Below are positions 7,778 to 16,108 of a DNA stretch of 64,000 bases, piece by piece. Position 1 is the first letter of the stretch, and the number at the start of each line of letters is the position of its first letter. The DNA is taken from the NCBI GenBank assembly GCA_964491875.1, contig CAZBIC010000015.1, positions 1-64,000 of the forward strand, written 5' to 3'. The position numbers and the translations under genes were made by a program. The notes under the pieces were generated by a model. The model worked only from the letters and a program-made list of their open reading frames with translations, ran no database searches and was not told where the DNA came from. This DNA is from JADJPG01 sp964491875 (GTDB taxonomy: Bacteria > Verrucomicrobiota > Verrucomicrobiia > Limisphaerales > JADJPG01).

Positions 7778-10762
7778 ATGAAGCTGACTCTGGAAAAAAT
7801 CGCCCTGGCCATGACGGCCGCCTTCTTCAGCGCGACCGTACCCCTCGCCGCCGACAAACCCGCGGCGACCGAGACGCAATTCATCACCAATACGCGCCAG
7901 CTCATCTTCGAAGGCAAGCGTAGTGGCGAGGGCTACTACTCTCCCGACGGCAAGGCGCTCATCTTCCAGAGTGAACGCGAGCCGGAGAATCCGTTCTACC
8001 AAATCTACTTCCTCGATCTTGAAAGCGGCGACAGCCATCGCGTCTCGCCCGGCACCGGCAAGACGACCTGCGCCTACTTCAAGCCCGGCGCGGACGAAGT
8101 GCTCTTCGCCTCCACGCATCTCGATCCGGAAGCGAAGGCCAAGCAGAAGGCCGAGCTCGATTTCCGCGCGTCCGGCAAGCAGCGCCGTTACGCGTGGGAC
8201 TACGACGAGCAGATGGACATCTTCACCGCGCGCCGCGACGGCTCGAATCTCCAGCGCCTCACCACCACGCCCGGCTACGACGCCGAGGGCGATTACTCGC
8301 CGGACGGTAAACTCATCGTCTTCTGCTCGCTGCGCGACGCGTATCCGACGAACAAACTTTCCGGCGATGATCTCAAGCGCCTCGAAACCGATCCGGCGTG
8401 GTTCGGTGAAATCTACGTGATGAACGCCGACGGCTCGAATCCGCGCCGGCTCACGCAATCGCCCGGCTACGACGGTGGACCGTTTTTCACACCCGATGGC
8501 CAGCGCATCGTCTGGCGGCGCTTCGATGACAAGGGCGTGAACGCCGACGTCTACACCATGAAGCTCGATGGCTCCGACGTGCGTCGCATCACGGATTTCG
8601 GAGCGATGTCGTGGGCGCCGTATTTCCATCCGTCCGGCGAGTATCTGATCTTCACGGCGAACAAACTCGGCTTCGCCAACTTCGAGCTCTTCCTCACCGA
8701 CGCGAACGGCACGAAGGAACCGGTGCGCGTGACGTTTACCGACGGCTTCGATGGGCTACCGGTTTTCTCGCCCGATGGAATCAAACTCTGCTGGACCTCA
8801 GGCCGCACCGCCGATGGCAAATCGCAACTCTTCCTTGGCAACTGGAATCACGCCGCCGCCCTCACCGCGCTGAAGGCCGCGCCGCCGCGAGTCCAAGGCG
8901 GAGCGCCCATCGCCAGTAGCAGCGGACGTGAGTCCGCTCACTCTTCCACCTCGCAGCCAGATCAGAGTCTCCTCACGTCGACTTCTACCGCCGAGATCAC
9001 CCAAGCCGATCTCCGCGCCCAAGTCGCTTACCTCGCTTCCGAGAAACTCGAGGGCCGCGCCACCGGCAGCGAAGGCGCAAAGCTCGCCGCGGATTTCATC
9101 GCCGACCAATTCAAGGCCGCCGGGCTCCAGCCCGCGCCCGGCAACAGTGGCTTCTTTCATCCGTTCGAGTTCAACGCCGGCGTCCGTGTCGTAACGAACG
9201 CGAACACGCTCACCGTTTCCGGCGAAAACCTCGCAGCTGTCTTCGGCGTGCAGAAAGATTTCCGCCCGCTCTCCTTCACAGCGAATGCCGAGGCCGAGGG
9301 CGAAGTCGTCTTCGTCGGCTACGGGCTTTCCGTCCCGGGCAAGCTCGGCGAAGGCTACGATTCCTACGACGGCGTCAACGTCTCGAACAAGATCGCGCTC
9401 GTGCTCCGCTACGTTCCCGAGGAGGTCGATGCGAAGCGTCGCGCGGAACTCAATCGCTACGCCGGCCTGCGCTACAAGGCCATGCTCGCGCGCGACCACG
9501 GCGCGAAGGCCGTGCTCTTCGTCACCGGACCGAACTCGCCGAACCCCGGCGAACTCGCTGGGCTGAACTTTGACAGCAGCCTCGCCGGCTCCGGCATCGT
9601 CGCCGCGTCCATCAGCAGCAACGTCGTCGCCGCGCTCTTCGCGGGCTCAGGCAAGGATCTCAAGGCGCTCCAGTCGCGGCTCGACAAGGAAGATCCTCAC
9701 GCCGAAAGCGGCTTCACGCTCGCGAAGACTAAGGTGAAGATCACCACCGCGGTCGAGCACCTCAAGAAAACCGACCGCAACGTCGTGGCGCTGATTCCGC
9801 CCGGCGACACCGCGAAGCCCGCCGAATTCATTCTCGTCGGCGCGCACTACGATCACCTCGGCCACGGCGAATCCGGCGGCGCCATGCACCGCGCGGGCGA
9901 GGAGCACGCCATCCACTACGGCGCGGACGACAACGCCTCCGGCACCGCCGCCATTCTCGAACTCGCCGCCGCACTCGCGAAGGAACGCGCCGCCAAGCCC
10001 GAGAACTTCTCGCGCGGACTCATCTTCGCGCTCTGGTCAGGAGAAGAGATCGGCCTCATCGGCTCGTCGCACTTTGCCGAGCATCCGCCGGTCGCCCTCT
10101 CGAACATCGCCGCATATGTGAACTTCGACATGGTCGGCCGTCTGCGCGACAACAAGCTCAGCCTGCAAGGCGTCGGCTCCTCGAGCGCGTGGCGCAAGCT
10201 CATCGAGAAACGCAACGTCGCCGCCGGCTTCAACGTCGCGCTCCAGGAAGATCCCTACCTGCCCACCGACACCACGCCGTTCTACTCGAAGCGCGTGCCT
10301 GTGCTAAATTTTTTCACCGGCAGCCACGAGGATTACCATCGCCCCACTGACAAGCCCGACACGCTTAACTACGACGGCCTTGAACGCATCACGAAGTTCG
10401 CCCGCGCGCTCCTCACCGATCTCGCCAAAGGCCCGGAGCGCCCTGATTACCTCACCGTCGCCCGCACTGATTCCGGCGGTGGCAGTCGCGAGAATCTCCG
10501 CGCTTACCTGGGCACCATTCCCGACTACGCCACGGAAGTGCCCGGCGTGAAACTCTCCGGCGTGCGCGGCGGAGCTCCGGCGGAAAAGGCCGGCCTCAAA
10601 GGCGGCGACATCATCGTGGAATTCGGCGGCAAGAAGATCGCGAACATCTACGACTACACCTACGCGATGGACGCCGTGAAGATTGGCCAACCCGTGCAAG
10701 TCACCGTCCTCCGCGACGGCCAGCGCGTGACACTCACCGTCACGCCCGAGGCGAGGAAGTAA
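7778..10762 (+). CDS. TolB-propeller / M28 metallopeptidase / PDZ multidomain protein
   Basis: From the ATG at 7778 the 994-residue product has a signal peptide (MKLTLEKIALAMTAAFFSA..PLAADKP). Residues ~40-370 are TolB/PD40 beta-propeller repeats (YYSPDGKALIFQSER, GDYSPDGKLIVFCSLRD, FFTPDGQRIVWRRF). A Ser/Thr-rich linker (~375-410) contains a REP-like hairpin in the DNA. Residues ~415-890 hold a protease-associated insert and an M28 zinc aminopeptidase with ligands visible in GAHYDHLG (~690), YGADDNASG (~713), SGEEIG (~755), FDMVGR (~784) and GSHEDYHRPTD (~850). Residues ~910-994 are a PDZ domain (GVRGGAPAEKAGLKGGDIIVEFGG). It is expected to be exported and to degrade peptides in the periplasm or outside the cell. 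An upstream ATG-less extension from 7703 was rejected because it masks the signal peptide. Confidence 0.92.
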   Translation: MKLTLEKIALAMTAAFFSATVPLAADKPAATETQFITNTRQLIFEGKRSGEGYYSPDGKALIFQSEREPENPFYQIYFLDLESGDSHRVSPGTGKTTCAYFKPGADEVLFASTHLDPEAKAKQKAELDFRASGKQRRYAWDYDEQMDIFTARRDGSNLQRLTTTPGYDAEGDYSPDGKLIVFCSLRDAYPTNKLSGDDLKRLETDPAWFGEIYVMNADGSNPRRLTQSPGYDGGPFFTPDGQRIVWRRFDDKGVNADVYTMKLDGSDVRRITDFGAMSWAPYFHPSGEYLIFTANKLGFANFELFLTDANGTKEPVRVTFTDGFDGLPVFSPDGIKLCWTSGRTADGKSQLFLGNWNHAAALTALKAAPPRVQGGAPIASSSGRESAHSSTSQPDQSLLTSTSTAEITQADLRAQVAYLASEKLEGRATGSEGAKLAADFIADQFKAAGLQPAPGNSGFFHPFEFNAGVRVVTNANTLTVSGENLAAVFGVQKDFRPLSFTANAEAEGEVVFVGYGLSVPGKLGEGYDSYDGVNVSNKIALVLRYVPEEVDAKRRAELNRYAGLRYKAMLARDHGAKAVLFVTGPNSPNPGELAGLNFDSSLAGSGIVAASISSNVVAALFAGSGKDLKALQSRLDKEDPHAESGFTLAKTKVKITTAVEHLKKTDRNVVALIPPGDTAKPAEFILVGAHYDHLGHGESGGAMHRAGEEHAIHYGADDNASGTAAILELAAALAKERAAKPENFSRGLIFALWSGEEIGLIGSSHFAEHPPVALSNIAAYVNFDMVGRLRDNKLSLQGVGSSSAWRKLIEKRNVAAGFNVALQEDPYLPTDTTPFYSKRVPVLNFFTGSHEDYHRPTDKPDTLNYDGLERITKFARALLTDLAKGPERPDYLTVARTDSGGGSRENLRAYLGTIPDYATEVPGVKLSGVRGGAPAEKAGLKGGDIIVEFGGKKIANIYDYTYAMDAVKIGQPVQVTVLRDGQRVTLTVTPEARK
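8921..8938. repeat. REP-like hairpin inside the M28 peptidase gene
   Basis: AGCGGAC-GTGA-GTCCGCT is a perfect 7-bp stem with a GTGA (GNRA-type) loop. It falls in the linker between the propeller and the peptidase domain. A near copy with one stem mismatch lies just after the stop codon of the same gene at 10786-10803. Confidence 0.7.
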
Positions 10763-11553
10763 GCTCCGCACTTCATTTTCGTCGCAGCGAACGTGAGTCC
10801 GCTCTGATCGAATGGCTGAAAGCCCGACAGATGATAGCCCAGGGCAAAGCGAGTCCGCGAGCGACGCCCTGGGCTATCATCGTTCAGCAAACATCCTAAG
10901 CCCTGAAAGGGCGGCACAACCTCTGACCACACCCGTTTCAGCTTTCGAATAGAGTCCGTCAGATTGCGGCGCGCGGCCTCCTCATACTTCGCCGCGAGCA
11001 GGTCCGTTGTGTAGATGCGCTTGCGGTCGAGGAAACGCTGGAGAATCTCCGCGCGCTTGGGTTTGAACACCAGCCCGGGCACCCATCGGTATTCCTCGCG
11101 AATCTGCGCTTCATACTCCGAGAATCTCGGCTCGTCCTCGCCGAGGATGCTCAGGTCCACATCCACCAGCAGACCGGCATCCGGGCCAGCCTCGGTGCTG
11201 TGGGATTTCGTCGCCATCACCAGGCTGCCCACGGTCGCGGCGAGCTTGGATTGCCCTCCCGCTTCGAGGCATTTCACGGCCATCGCGGCGCTGCGCTCCT
11301 CGTTGTCGCCGGCCTTGGGATCGTAAACGGCATCGTGAAACCACAGCGCCAACTCCACCACCGCCGGGTCTTGGGCGAGATGCTTCGCGCCGTCGAACTC
11401 GGCCAGACATTCCGCAATGTGCTGCTGGTTGTGATAATGCCGCTGAGGTTCGGCGTAAGCTTGCGTCAACTTCTCATACCACGGCACCGCATCGCCACCG
11501 AGCCCGGAGGCCCGCCACAATTGCAGCCAACGCTCCTGTCCGGGCCAGTTCAT
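10660..11553 (-). CDS. HD-superfamily metal-dependent phosphohydrolase with run-on C-terminus
   Basis: The product from the ATG at 11553 resembles the COG4339 family of predicted HD phosphohydrolases: RHYHNQQHI (His39, 41, 45), LWFHDAVYDPKAGDNEERSA with the HD pair at 73-74, and VDVDLSILGEDEPRF. The recognisable domain ends near residue 205 (..ARRNLTDSIRKLKRVW), the usual family length. The frame then runs for about 90 further residues through the palindromic repeat block and 103 nt antisense into the 3' end of the M28 gene, giving 297 residues. The tail is low in recognisable content and is probably a consequence of repeat insertion. The ATG overlaps the coaD stop (ATGA), so the two are likely translationally coupled. 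The substrate is unknown. Confidence 0.8.
   Translation of the reverse strand: MNWPGQERWLQLWRASGLGGDAVPWYEKLTQAYAEPQRHYHNQQHIAECLAEFDGAKHLAQDPAVVELALWFHDAVYDPKAGDNEERSAAMAVKCLEAGGQSKLAATVGSLVMATKSHSTEAGPDAGLLVDVDLSILGEDEPRFSEYEAQIREEYRWVPGLVFKPKRAEILQRFLDRKRIYTTDLLAAKYEEAARRNLTDSIRKLKRVWSEVVPPFQGLGCLLNDDSPGRRSRTRFALGYHLSGFQPFDQSGLTFAATKMKCGAYFLASGVTVSVTRWPSRRTVTCTGWPIFTASIA
10786..10912. repeat. Composite palindromic repeat block between convergent genes
   Basis: Three inverted repeats lie in tandem. The first is AGCGAAC-GTGA-GTCCGCT (10786-10803), a near copy of the hairpin inside the upstream gene. The second is a perfect 15-bp inverted repeat, ATGATAGCCCAGGGC (10831-10845) and its complement (10866-10880), with a 20-nt loop. 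The third is GCCCT-GAA-AGGGC (10900-10912). The block looks like an intergenic repetitive element and lies where the convergent HD-family gene would normally terminate. Confidence 0.75.
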
Positions 11554-12050
11554 GGGCGCGCCTTGATCAGATGCCGATAGACCGGCTCCGGCACATACTT
11601 CCTGGCCACGCGTTGCCAACCCTTCGGCCCGACCAATCCCTTTACCATGCTGCTACTCACCTCCGCGATGTCGCGTGGCGGCATGAGGAACACCGTGCAA
11701 ATGTCCGAGTCGAGATCGCCATTGATGTTCCGCATCGTGCGCTCGTACTCGTAATCGCTCCCGGAGCGAATGCCGCGGAGAATGTGCGTGGCGCCGATCT
11801 GCTGCGCGTAATCGATCAGGTAAAGGTTCGAGAACGACGCGATTGATACATTCTGAATGCCCCTCAACGACTCTCGAAGCATCGCGAGCCTGTCCTCCAG
11901 CGGAAACGTGTAACGCTTCTCCGAATTGATGCCCACCGCTACGACCAACCGGTCAAAGAGAGCGACGCCCTGCTCCACCATCCAGAGATGGCCGATGGTC
12001 AACGGGTCAAAGCTCCCGGCGTAAACTCCCAAACGTTTCTTCGTTCTCAC
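11550..12050 (-). CDS. coaD: Phosphopantetheine adenylyltransferase
   Basis: The 166-residue product starts MRTKKRLGVYAGSFDPLTIG and has the nucleotidyltransferase T/HxGH motif (TIGHL) plus the CoaD-specific blocks LIDYAQQIGATHILRGIRSGSDYEYE and VSSSMVKGL. It transfers AMP from ATP to 4'-phosphopantetheine, the fourth step of coenzyme A synthesis. The length is typical. Its stop codon overlaps the start of the HD phosphohydrolase gene by ATGA. The coupling to an HD protein is not a standard pairing, and its meaning is unknown. Confidence 0.96.
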   Translation of the reverse strand: MRTKKRLGVYAGSFDPLTIGHLWMVEQGVALFDRLVVAVGINSEKRYTFPLEDRLAMLRESLRGIQNVSIASFSNLYLIDYAQQIGATHILRGIRSGSDYEYERTMRNINGDLDSDICTVFLMPPRDIAEVSSSMVKGLVGPKGWQRVARKYVPEPVYRHLIKARP

Positions 12051-12125
12051 GAGGCGATGGTAGCAAGGGGAGCATCCGTGTCAGCAACACATGCAGTGAA
12101 GGCGCAAGTCGACGATGATTCTCCA

Positions 12126-13106
12126 TTACCATTCTTTCGCACCCGCAATCTGCTTAAGTTCGGAGACAAGTAATGGAAGTTCTGAGCGCTTCATCGAAAA
12201 CACCCGTGTTCTAAATCGACTATCCAATCGAAGCTCACGAATTGCACTTGCCTTACCACCATCAGTGATAAACACATCAGCAAAGGGTAGCGCACACGCT
12301 GCACGCGTCACATCATACTGGTCGCGAGGTTCGATTTTCTCGCGATGAAAAAACTGAATCGCTTCAAGTTCAGCCTTCACCTTCAAAGTTGGAATGAACT
12401 CCAGCATTTCGGTACGGAGCAAATGTAGAGCTGTCGTGATTTCCTTTAGGCGGAGCCTGTTCTCCTTCGCCATACAGAACACGACGAGCGATGGCCAATA
12501 AGCGGCCTTGGAATTATGTTCACTTCCGACCACCTCTGTTTTTCCGCTTAGTTCTACTTTCAACAACTCTGCCGCCAGCTTGTCCACGTAGCTTCTGGTT
12601 CGGCGTTGAACCAAAAAGCTGCGCATTGCCGCATCTCCTCTCTTGCCATCGCGAACCAAGCCGTTGATTTCATTCACGCCTTGCATCATCCATGCATTGT
12701 GGACATCCATCCCTTCTCGAATTTTCCTCAACTGCTCAATCGCGCCGGGAGTTCTTAGTGAACGCCAAAGCCCCTTCTGTAAAAAGTGAGACTCAACAAC
12801 CTTTAATCCTCGAAGCCTGCAAACGATTTGCCACGCAATCAAGCGCGGCTCAGGTGCGAGCGACCATCCCGACGACAACCGCCACAACAGGTCATCAATC
12901 AAGATTGCTTCGTTATCTGGCAACGCACAGGTTTCGACCAAATGTTCCAACGACAAAGGACAGATGATTCTGCGCGATGAATGACCGCGAATAATTAAAT
13001 CACGCAGTTCGTGCCATGGCTCGTTCTCAGGTTTTGGAAGAAAACGGCTAATTACGCATTGATCCAAATACACCAAGTGTCGACCTGTCTTGAGGTATTT
13101 ACTCAT
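12126..13106 (-). CDS. PIN-like domain protein (putative ribonuclease) downstream of RlaP-type gene
   Basis: The 326-residue product starts MSKYLKTGRHLVYLDQCVISRF. The hydrophobic strand plus acid (LVYLDQC) near the N-terminus and the C-terminal PFADVFITDGGKASAIREL resemble the first and last acidic motifs of PIN-fold nucleases. The middle is helical and not recognised. The frame stays open upstream to 13661 inside the preceding gene, but the ATG at 13106 is chosen because it overlaps the upstream stop codon (TGATG), the arrangement of a coupled operon. The role as an RNase is inferred from fold resemblance only. It could act with the upstream nucleotidyltransferase in RNA cleavage, repair or a toxin-antitoxin pair. 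Confidence 0.65.
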   Translation of the reverse strand: MSKYLKTGRHLVYLDQCVISRFLPKPENEPWHELRDLIIRGHSSRRIICPLSLEHLVETCALPDNEAILIDDLLWRLSSGWSLAPEPRLIAWQIVCRLRGLKVVESHFLQKGLWRSLRTPGAIEQLRKIREGMDVHNAWMMQGVNEINGLVRDGKRGDAAMRSFLVQRRTRSYVDKLAAELLKVELSGKTEVVGSEHNSKAAYWPSLVVFCMAKENRLRLKEITTALHLLRTEMLEFIPTLKVKAELEAIQFFHREKIEPRDQYDVTRAACALPFADVFITDGGKASAIRELRLDSRFRTRVFSMKRSELPLLVSELKQIAGAKEW

Positions 13107-14080
13107 CACTTCCTGCTCGCCATAGCCTGCCGCGCCTTCACGAGAAACCGATTCGCCGCTTCGTAATCCGGTCGCTCGGGGAGTTTCGTTTCGGCGAGGG
13201 CGCTTTCGAAGTCGCGGTGGAGTTCTTTGCGCCAGGCGTCTACTTCGGCCCACGGCAGGTCGCCGCGTTTGACGGCGAGCAGGCGGTCGCGATGCGCTTC
13301 CACGCGCACGGGCACACGGCCGTCGCGCAAGGTGGCCGCGCCGGTCAGCAGCAGACGCAACAGGTGCATGGCGTGTTTGCACCGGACTTCGCCGCGCGTG
13401 CGCAGGTCCTGCTCCATCTTCTTGAACTGGCTCATCGCGTAGCCATTGAAAGTCTGGAAAATCATCTGGCTCAGGAACGCGTCGCGCATGGCCAGCAGTT
13501 CGTCGCCGAGCGGCGTAACTTTTTCGACCATCGGCGAGTAGAGGCATTCGAGGATGTTCGGGTTGGCCTTGAGCGCCATGGTGAGGAATTTCTGCAGCTC
13601 CCAATAGCAGCTCTGCGCGGCGTTGTCCTCGAACTGCTCGGGCGCGCCGAAGAGCGACCATTGCAGGTCGGCAGGCGCGAGGTAGATGCCGCGGCGGTCG
13701 GTGTCCGAGCCGTCGGTATCGAGTCCATATGCGCGCGAGCCGACGACGCAGCGGTAGATGATGAAGGATTCGAGATCGAAGCCGGAGTCCGGCGGCCCTT
13801 CTTTCGAGGGCTCAACGGAGTTTCGCTCCACCCCAGCAGGGGCCTGGGCCGCCCCAAGCCGGTCCTTGAAGTGTTTCAGGACGTCGAGCTGATCGCGGGC
13901 GAGCGCGGCTTCGAAGCCGTCCGGGAAGCGCACGAGGAACTTCTCACCAGCCACCGCCGGCGTGCGCGTGACGACGCCGACCGCACCGCGCGGATGCACG
14001 AGCGAATCATTCGTGCCGCGCACTTCCACGAGCGAGACCACCTGGGTCCCGGCGAAGATGTTGTTCGGTTGGTGCGACAT
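13106..14080 (-). CDS. RlaP-type DNA polymerase beta superfamily nucleotidyltransferase
   Basis: From the ATG at 14080 the product has 324 residues. The first ~75 form a small beta-rich domain (VVSLVEVRGTNDSLVHPRGAVGVVTRTP...), then a Pro/Gly-rich linker, then a nucleotidyltransferase domain with the motif GSRAYGLDTDGSDTDRRGIY (GS plus DxD) typical of COG3541/RlaP, the 'RNA repair pathway DNA polymerase beta family'. Helical C-terminal segments (ILECLYSP, FNGYAMSQFKKM, KHAMHLLRLL) also fit this family. RlaP proteins are thought to add nucleotides in RNA repair after damage by effector nucleases. The linker coincides with a cluster of hairpin repeats in the DNA. The stop overlaps the start of a PIN-like gene. 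Confidence 0.82.
   Translation of the reverse strand: MSHQPNNIFAGTQVVSLVEVRGTNDSLVHPRGAVGVVTRTPAVAGEKFLVRFPDGFEAALARDQLDVLKHFKDRLGAAQAPAGVERNSVEPSKEGPPDSGFDLESFIIYRCVVGSRAYGLDTDGSDTDRRGIYLAPADLQWSLFGAPEQFEDNAAQSCYWELQKFLTMALKANPNILECLYSPMVEKVTPLGDELLAMRDAFLSQMIFQTFNGYAMSQFKKMEQDLRTRGEVRCKHAMHLLRLLLTGAATLRDGRVPVRVEAHRDRLLAVKRGDLPWAEVDAWRKELHRDFESALAETKLPERPDYEAANRFLVKARQAMASRK
13794..13854. repeat. Cluster of three short hairpins within the RlaP-type gene linker
   Basis: Three adjacent inverted repeats lie in the DNA that encodes the linker between the two domains: GCCCT-TCTTTCG-AGGGC (13794-13810), GGAG-TTTCG-CTCC (13816-13828) and GGGGC-CTGGGCC-GCCCC (13838-13854). The arrangement resembles a small REP-type insertion kept in frame. 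Confidence 0.5.
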
Positions 14081-14210
14081 TCCAAGGCGCGAGTATTGCC
14101 CGTCCGCAGCACTTTGATAAGAAAACAATTCATGGCGGAGTGCTGCGACCAAGGTGATCCGCTTCACTGGAAAACTCGTGATGCCGAGCCGGCATAAGCC
14201 TCATGCCAAA

Positions 14211-15311
14211 ATGATATTTCCGTTACGGAGGTTATTTGGTGAGACTGGGGGCCTGACGACATTGAAAATCGGAAAGACCATTTTAATTCTCGCTGCCGCC
14301 TGGCTGGCGGTGATTACCGCCGCGCATGGCGTGCTGAATCTCCGTTGGCTGGCAAAGCGGGATAGTTCCGCAGGACCACAGTCAGAGTTTGGCGTCGGCT
14401 TTCTGCCGGTGACCTGCCATCTCACCTGCCCGGTCACGGACTTCATCAACAAGAACGTGGAAGGCAAGGGGTTCTTCCAGCCGATGCGTTTCAGCGGATG
14501 GCCCGAGCTGAAAGAGATGTTCCTCGGCCGGCCACAGGACATGCCAGCCTCGTTCATTCTCGCGCCGATGGCGATCGCGCTGCGCGAACAGGGCGTGAAG
14601 ATCAAGATCGTCTACCTCGGGCACCGCGATGGCTCGGCGGTGGTCGTGCATAAGGACTCAAAGATTTTCCAAACCACGGATCTACGCGGCAAGACGGTTG
14701 CGGTCCCCGGCCGATACGCGAACCAGCGCCTTATCATCTACCGCGAGTTGAAGAAGGTGGGGATGACGCTGGATGACATCCAGATTGTCGAAATGCCGCC
14801 ACCCGACATGCCGGCGGCGTTGCTCTCGCGGTCAGTGGACGCGATCACGTCAGGCGAGCCGTTCATGGGGCAGGCTGAGTTGGATGGCTACGGACGCACG
14901 CTCTGGCAGGCCAAGGATGTGTGGCCGGGATTCATTTCCTGCGTGCTCGCTGTCCATGAGGACGCCATTCGCGATCATCGCCCGGAAATTCAGCGCCTGG
15001 TGAACGGTATCGCGGCCAGCGGGAAGTGGATCGACGCCAGCATGGAACACCGAATGGAAACCGCCCAGTTCGTCGCCACGAAGTATTACAATCAAAACCC
15101 CCGCCTGCTCAGCTACGTGCTCAGCAAACCGCCAGACCGCGTGACTTACAGCCGGCTTTCACCGCTGCGTACAGACTTCGAGGAGATTCAGCAGCTCGCC
15201 AAGGAATCCGGAATCCTTCAGGGAACCGTGCGGTTCGAAGATTACGTGGATGACACCTTCGCACCGGAAGCGAATGCAAAGCCCGCGCACGAGTTCGAGG
15301 TGAAGAAATGA
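14211..15311 (+). CDS. ABC transporter substrate-binding protein, nitrate/sulfonate/taurine (SsuA/NrtA-like) family
   Basis: The product has about 366 residues from the ATG at 14211. A TTG at 14262, preceded by a G-rich stretch, would start directly at the membrane anchor (KIGKTILILAAAWLAVITAA) and is an alternative. The mature part has the periplasmic-binding features LKEMFLGRPQDMPASFILAPMAIALREQ, the GKTVAVPGRYANQRLIIYR loop and PPDMPAALLSRSVDAITSGEP of the SsuA/NMT1 fold. The early segment GVGFLPVTCHLTCPVTDF contains two cysteines. The substrate cannot be told from sequence; nitrate, sulfonates or a thiamine precursor are all possible. Its stop overlaps the permease start by 4 nt. Confidence 0.88.
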   Translation: MIFPLRRLFGETGGLTTLKIGKTILILAAAWLAVITAAHGVLNLRWLAKRDSSAGPQSEFGVGFLPVTCHLTCPVTDFINKNVEGKGFFQPMRFSGWPELKEMFLGRPQDMPASFILAPMAIALREQGVKIKIVYLGHRDGSAVVVHKDSKIFQTTDLRGKTVAVPGRYANQRLIIYRELKKVGMTLDDIQIVEMPPPDMPAALLSRSVDAITSGEPFMGQAELDGYGRTLWQAKDVWPGFISCVLAVHEDAIRDHRPEIQRLVNGIAASGKWIDASMEHRMETAQFVATKYYNQNPRLLSYVLSKPPDRVTYSRLSPLRTDFEEIQQLAKESGILQGTVRFEDYVDDTFAPEANAKPAHEFEVKK

Positions 15312-16108
15312 GTCGCAAGCACCCGGCTCCAGCAACGCGTTCGTCCGGATTTGTTGCGATGGATCTCCTGTTGCCCTTGGGCGTCGCCGCACTGTTCCTC
15401 ACTGCGTGGCATCTGGCGGTGAAGTTCTCGGGCTCCGACATTTTTCCCACGCCCTTGCAGGTTCTCGCCGGTCTCGTAGAACTGGCCCAGCAAGGCCTGC
15501 TCGTGAAATACGTCGTGGCTTCCCTGTTTCGAGTGAGCTGGGGCTTCGGGCTCGCAATGCTCGTCGGCGTTCCACTTGGCCTGGCGCTGGGCTGGTTTCG
15601 CTTCGCCTTCAAGGCTCTGAATCCGTTCATCCAGATTCTGCGACCCATCTCGCCAATCGCCTGGATTCCCGTGGCCATCTTGTGGTTCGGCGTCAAAGAC
15701 ACCGCTCCCATCTTCCTGATTTTTCTCGCCAGCGTATTTCCCATCACAGTTTCGGCCATGGCGGCCGTGATGAACATGCAACAGGTCTACTTGCGGGCCG
15801 CTCAGAACTTCGGCCTGAGCGGACTGCCGCTCTTCCGTCGTGTCATCCTTCCGGCATCGCTACCCCAAATCATCACGGGAATCCGCATCGCGCTCGGCGT
15901 GGCCTGGCTGGTGGTCGTGGCCGCCGAGATGATCGCCGTGAACTCTGGCCTCGGCTACCTGATCATCGACGCTCGCAACGCCGGCAAGCGCTACGATCTG
16001 GTCGTCGCGGGAATGGTCTTGATCGGGTTGATCGGACTCATCCTCGATCTGCTCGTGCGGCAATTGGAAAAATTTGACGAAGTTCGCTGGGGTTATGGAC
16101 AAAGGTAA
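15308..16108 (+). CDS. ABC transporter permease, SsuC/TauC type
   Basis: The 266-residue product has six predicted membrane segments and the binding-protein-dependent permease pattern: LLVKYVVASLFRVSWGFGLAMLVGVPLGLALG, the central LRPISPIAWIPVAILWFG, and the EAA loop region AAQNFGLSGLPLFRRVILPASLPQIITGIRIALG. This is characteristic of SsuC, TauC and NrtB permeases. It is translationally coupled to the substrate-binding protein (ATGA overlap), and the ATPase gene begins 14 nt before its end, so the three genes form one operon. Confidence 0.93.
   Translation: MSRKHPAPATRSSGFVAMDLLLPLGVAALFLTAWHLAVKFSGSDIFPTPLQVLAGLVELAQQGLLVKYVVASLFRVSWGFGLAMLVGVPLGLALGWFRFAFKALNPFIQILRPISPIAWIPVAILWFGVKDTAPIFLIFLASVFPITVSAMAAVMNMQQVYLRAAQNFGLSGLPLFRRVILPASLPQIITGIRIALGVAWLVVVAAEMIAVNSGLGYLIIDARNAGKRYDLVVAGMVLIGLIGLILDLLVRQLEKFDEVRWGYGQR

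Noticed and set aside
7673..8629. Long minus-strand reading frame opposite the M28 gene
   Set aside because: It mirrors a clearly coding gene in GC-rich DNA, has low-complexity Arg/Val/Glu-rich translation and no recognisable motif.
10831..10880. The 15-bp inverted repeat as a bidirectional terminator
   Set aside because: It has a 20-nt loop and no T-run on either side, and lies within a cluster of other palindromes, so a mobile repeat is more likely.
13107..13661. Upstream extension of the PIN-like gene
   Set aside because: This part overlaps the nucleotidyltransferase gene in another frame; the ATG at 13106 overlaps the upstream stop and gives a normal N-terminus.
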